Origin: Chloroflexota bacterium
Lineage (GTDB): Bacteria > Chloroflexota > Limnocylindria > Limnocylindrales > CSP1-4
NCBI GenBank assembly: GCA_021790715.1
Contig: JAJYGK010000203.1
Location: 1-27,018 of the forward strand
Length of the DNA stretch: 27,018 nucleotides
Direction of reading: 5' to 3'
Part shown: in pieces, positions 22,684-27,018 of the stretch
How the letters are laid out: the number at the start of each line of letters is the position of its first letter
Numbering within the stretch: position 1 is the first letter of the stretch
Program-made: the position numbers and the translations under genes
The notes under the pieces: model-generated
What the model saw: only the letters and a program-made list of their open reading frames with translations
Told to the model about the DNA's origin: nothing
Databases searched by the model: none

Positions 22684-23853
22684 CTACAGCGAGCGCTCGA
22701 GGATCTCGGCGAGCTCCGCGGGCGACAGGCGCACGGGGTTCGCCTGCATGCTGCTCGCCACCGCCGCGGCCGCGACCAGGTCCGGCACGTCCGACGGACC
22801 GATGCCGTACGTGCCCAGGCGGGGGGTCGCGAGCGAATCGACCAGGTCCGTCAGCCACGCCACCAGGTCGAGCGCCGTGACGCCGGGCCGCGCGAGGAGG
22901 ATCCGGGCGGCCTCGTCGTAGCGGGCGAGCGTTCCGGCTGCGCCGGGTCCGGACCGGCGCAGCGCGGCGACGTTCACGGAGACCACGGCCGGCAGCAGAC
23001 GGCCGCAGACCGCGCCGTGCGGCGCGTCGAACCGGCCCCCGATCGGCGCGGCGAAGCCGTGCGCCGCCCCCAGCCCCGCGTTCGCGAGCGCCAGCCCGCC
23101 GAGGAGCGCGGCGAGCGACATGTCCTCACGCGCCTCGGGCGCCTCCCGCCCCTCGCCTGCCGCCTCGAACGCGCGTCGCAGCGAACGCCCCGCGCGGGCC
23201 ATCCCCTCGCGGCAGAAGCCGTCGGTGAGCGGCGTGGCGCGCGACGAGGTGAACGGCTCGACGAGCTGGGTGAGGGCGTCGAGCCCGGAGCTCGCCGTCG
23301 TCGCCGGGGGAAGCGACGCAGTGAGGGCCGGATCGACCAGCGCCACGCGGGCGAGCATCGAGGGGCTCCGGAGGCTCACCTTGACGCGGTGTTCGGGCGA
23401 GGCGAGGACCGCGTTGCGCGTCACCTCGCTGCCGGTGCCGGCCGTGGTCGGCACCGCGATCCAGGGGACCGACGGCCGCTCCAGAGGGCGCCCCGCGCCG
23501 ATCACCTCCAGGTGGTCGAGCAGCGCGCCGCCGTTGCCCAGCATCGCCGCGATCGCCTTGGCGGTGTCGATCGCACTCCCGCCGCCGAACCCGATCACGA
23601 CCCGGGCGTCGTTCCGCTCCGCGACCCGCACGCCCTCCTCGACGAGCCCGATCGTCGGCTCGCCGGGGACGGGGAACCGCTCGTGGAAGAGCCCGGCTTC
23701 CTCGAGCAGCGCCTCCAGTGGTGCGGCACGGCCGGCCGAGGCGCCGCACACGACCAGGGCCCGGTGCCCGAACCCCGCCGCGATCGTCCCGATCTCGTGC
23801 AGCCTCCCCGGCCCGAACACGATCCGCGTCGCGGTCGCGAACTCGAACTGCAT
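22684..23853 (-). CDS. Iron-containing (group III) alcohol dehydrogenase family protein
   Basis: The 389-residue protein starts MQFEFATATRIVFGPGRLHE, the family's usual opening. The cofactor loop GFGGGSAIDTAKA is at 88-100 and VPTTAGTGSEVTRNAV at 134-149. Metal ligands expected from FucO-type enzymes map to D192, Q196, H265 and H279; Gln replaces the usual second-ligand His (LDALTQLVE). Some family subgroups share this change, so the metal or substrate may differ. The frame is open upstream of 23853 but the extension is not homologous. A TACGCT box six bases before the ATG supports this start and independent expression from the GH13 gene 40 bp upstream. Confidence 0.92.
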   Translation of the reverse strand: MQFEFATATRIVFGPGRLHEIGTIAAGFGHRALVVCGASAGRAAPLEALLEEAGLFHERFPVPGEPTIGLVEEGVRVAERNDARVVIGFGGGSAIDTAKAIAAMLGNGGALLDHLEVIGAGRPLERPSVPWIAVPTTAGTGSEVTRNAVLASPEHRVKVSLRSPSMLARVALVDPALTASLPPATTASSGLDALTQLVEPFTSSRATPLTDGFCREGMARAGRSLRRAFEAAGEGREAPEAREDMSLAALLGGLALANAGLGAAHGFAAPIGGRFDAPHGAVCGRLLPAVVSVNVAALRRSGPGAAGTLARYDEAARILLARPGVTALDLVAWLTDLVDSLATPRLGTYGIGPSDVPDLVAAAAVASSMQANPVRLSPAELAEILERSL

Positions 23854-23859
23854 GGTGCG

Positions 23860-23865
23860 AGCGTA
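23860..23865 (-). promoter_or_regulatory. Leaderless -10 box of the iron alcohol dehydrogenase
   Basis: The minus strand reads TACGCT, CGCACC, ATG. It lies in the 40-bp gap after the GH13 stop codon, so the dehydrogenase can be transcribed on its own. Confidence 0.5.
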
Positions 23866-23893
23866 ACGCGCCGGCGGTGCCGCAGGCTGGCGG

Positions 23894-25549
<1,656 letters not shown>

Positions 25550-25617
25550 CGATCCTCCTCGTCCCCGCCGTCGCCCCCGCGAATCCGGTCACCCCGATTG
25601 TCGCGCGAACGCCGGTC

Positions 25618-26406
25618 TCAGCCGGCGTCGTCGAGCGGCAGCCGGCGGAACACCGCGAGGAACGGCGGGAGGCGCGCCGGAGGCTCGGGCGTGCCGGGGA
25701 TCGGCACGCGCAGCCACGCGTCCCCCGCGGGTCCGGCGCGGTACGGCGCGTCGAGGCGGTGTGCCGACAGCGCGGAGAACCCGAGGTCCGCGGCGGCCGC
25801 CGCGAGCTCCCGGCCCTCGCCCGGGTAGCCGCGACTCACGGTGCACCAGTCCGACGTCTCCACGAGCCGCACGAGCCGCTCGCGCCGCTCGACGAACGCG
25901 GCCCGTCGCAGGCGGCGCCCGTCCAGCTCCAGCAGGTCGGTCGCCACGAACCCCGCCCGTCCCGGGCGGGGCGCCGCGGACGCGTCGCCCGCCAGGCGTG
26001 CGCGGAGCAGCCGCGCGTCGGGCCGGGCGTCCGGGTCGAGGACGACCACGGTGCCCTCCACGACGGCCTCGTCTGCCGCGAGCCGGGGCGGGAGATCGGA
26101 GAGCTCGGGAAACGCGTCGAGCACGTCGGCCAGCTCGTCCGCCTGCACCCGCACGCGGCCGGCGTGCACGAACGCGATGACGCGTGCGCCGGGCCACCAC
26201 GGCTCGAAGAGGTAGGCGGGATCGTCGAACGGACCGGGCGCCGGCGAGGCCACCATCGGCCGGAACCGGCGCGGCAGGGATCTCCCGTCCGGCGCTCCAT
26301 CGAAGCCGAAGCCCGGCTGCAGCGCGGCGCGTGGCGCCCGGCGGGCCGAGCCCGCCGGCCGGCCGTTGCGCGAACCACCCTGCCGGTCGCCCATGGCCCA
26401 CAGCAT
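25618..26406 (-). CDS. Catalytically degenerate ATP-dependent DNA-ligase-like protein
   Basis: Residues 50-235 follow the nucleotidyltransferase domain of LigD-type DNA ligases from end to end: PMVASPAP, YLFEPWWPGARVIAFV, VVEGTVVVLD, FVATDLLELDGRRL, RRERLVRLVE and HRLDAPYRAGPAGDAWLRV. The catalytic residues are gone. The motif I lysine (KWDG) is W70 in WWPG, the LDGE glutamate is T119, motif IV EGVxAKR is SALSAHR (S211, H216), and the motif V lysines are R233 and P235. Gly73, Arg75 and the DLL-LDGR core remain. The frame is intact (262 residues) and there is no OB-fold domain. The first 50 residues are basic and disordered. ATG 26406 or 26394 may be the start. It cannot ligate; a structural or DNA/nucleotide-binding role is possible. 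Confidence 0.75.
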   Translation of the reverse strand: MLWAMGDRQGGSRNGRPAGSARRAPRAALQPGFGFDGAPDGRSLPRRFRPMVASPAPGPFDDPAYLFEPWWPGARVIAFVHAGRVRVQADELADVLDAFPELSDLPPRLAADEAVVEGTVVVLDPDARPDARLLRARLAGDASAAPRPGRAGFVATDLLELDGRRLRRAAFVERRERLVRLVETSDWCTVSRGYPGEGRELAAAAADLGFSALSAHRLDAPYRAGPAGDAWLRVPIPGTPEPPARLPPFLAVFRRLPLDDAG

Positions 26407-26491
26407 GGCAGCCGCCGCCCCGGGCCGCGCCGCCGGCCCGTTCCCCCGGAGGCCCGGCCGTCGAACCGGCGCTGCCCCCGGATGCCCCGGC
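26407..26491. other. Short intergenic region, nothing recognised
   Basis: These 85 G/C-rich bases separate two minus-strand genes. No -10 box, ribosome site or T-tract terminator stands out. Confidence 0.4.
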
Positions 26492-27018
26492 CTATCGGAG
26501 CGGCTCGACCGAGACGACCCTGGCGCCCCACGGGCAGAAGCGGTCGGACGTGATCGTGTGGTCTTCCACGTACGCCGGGAGGCCGTCGCAGACCTCGGCC
26601 GTCATCTCGGCCCACTCGAAGTCGTTCGGATCGACGTGCCAGCTCCACCCGGTGTTGACGCTCGTGCCCGGCGCGACGAGCCCGTTCGGGATCATCGCCG
26701 CGTGCGTGCCGGCGAGGATCTCGCGCGCGACCAGGATGTCGGCGGGACGGACCAGCTCGACCCGGAAGGTCGACCCGTCGGCGACGCGGAACGTCACCAC
26801 GACCGCCGAGGAGGGTTCGGGCGTCGCGGCCCCCGGCGGAACCGGCGACGCGACGACAGTCGAGGGAGCCGGTGCCGCCGTTGCCGGTACCGTGGTCGCC
26901 GGCGCGGGGGGCGGGTCGCTCGCCCGGGGCGATCCGACGCTCGCCGGCGGTTCCCTCGCCGGCGCCGTGTACGGCGGCGGCCCGGGGGCGCGCGCGCTCT
27001 CGTCGACCGTGCGCGGGA
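26492..27018 (-). CDS. Partial protein with Pro-rich linker and BP74-like C-terminal domain
   Basis: The frame is open from the window edge to the TAG at 26492 (175 codons seen), so the N-terminus is missing. The first ~70 visible residues are a Pro/Ala/Ser/Thr-rich linker (PPPYTAPAREPPASVG, then TTVPATAAPAP). The last ~100 residues form a compact domain from VVTFRVADGSTFRVEL, with GTHAAMIPNG, NTGWSWHVDPNDFEWAEMT, EVCDGLPAYVED and RFCPWGARVVSV. This pattern resembles the BP74-related domain of many bacterial secreted proteins, named after a Dictyostelium calmodulin-binding protein. Its two cysteines (CDG and CPW) may form a disulfide. The linker suggests an extracytoplasmic protein anchored upstream. 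Its function is unknown. Confidence 0.7.
   Translation of the reverse strand, partial: PRTVDESARAPGPPPYTAPAREPPASVGSPRASDPPPAPATTVPATAAPAPSTVVASPVPPGAATPEPSSAVVVTFRVADGSTFRVELVRPADILVAREILAGTHAAMIPNGLVAPGTSVNTGWSWHVDPNDFEWAEMTAEVCDGLPAYVEDHTITSDRFCPWGARVVSVEPLR

Overview
This is a gene-dense bacterial chromosome segment with very high GC (roughly 70% or more by eye) and strong G/C third-position bias. It has no recognisable tRNA, rRNA, CRISPR array, insertion sequence or phage gene, and reads as ordinary chromosome. My first guess is a Chloroflexota lineage (Limnocylindria-like), with a high-GC Actinomycetota as second choice. This rests on gene style only: PspC plus toast-rack envelope proteins, a WYL regulator, a SAM-hydroxide adenosyltransferase, three-gene proton-translocating transhydrogenase, and many promoters placed for leaderless mRNAs. 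No marker gene is present to settle it.

Layout. 1-1189 (minus): drug-type ABC-2 exporter, permease cut by the window edge and DrrA-like ATPase. It is divergent from a TetR regulator (1306-2487) that carries an unusual beta-solenoid tail. Two matching palindromic operators lie between them. 2488-3289: decayed or empty DNA with a possible methyltransferase remnant. 3290-4526 (plus): small secreted/anchored protein and a class I glutamine amidotransferase-like gamma-glutamyl hydrolase. 4459-7182 (minus): complete polar amino-acid ABC importer (ATPase, permease, lipoprotein). 7389-8327 (minus): SAM hydroxide adenosyltransferase. 8360-10710 (plus): membrane protein coupled to a WYL regulator. 10724-11155 (minus): SRPBCC protein. 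11211-14150 (minus): NAD(P) transhydrogenase operon. 14474-16949 (plus): HD phosphohydrolase and Fpg/Nei DNA glycosylase. 17221-20359 (minus): oxidoreductase block (beta-hydroxyacid dehydrogenase-like reductase, aldo/keto reductase, zinc alcohol dehydrogenase). 20420-20824 (minus): small membrane protein. 20999-22662 (plus): envelope-stress-type pair, a toast-rack membrane protein and a PspC protein. 22684-25549 (minus): iron-type alcohol dehydrogenase and GH13 alpha-glucosidase. 25618-26406 (minus): DNA-ligase-like protein that has lost its catalytic residues. 26492-27018 (minus): partial protein with a BP74-like C-terminal domain.

The most interesting signals are: (1) the TetR-beta-solenoid fusion with its double operator; (2) the catalytically dead ligase homologue; (3) eight start codons preceded by a -10-like box, six of them at exactly 6 nt, which implies leaderless transcription and fixes several starts; (4) a second beta-solenoid protein with a near-exact 21-residue repeat beside PspC.
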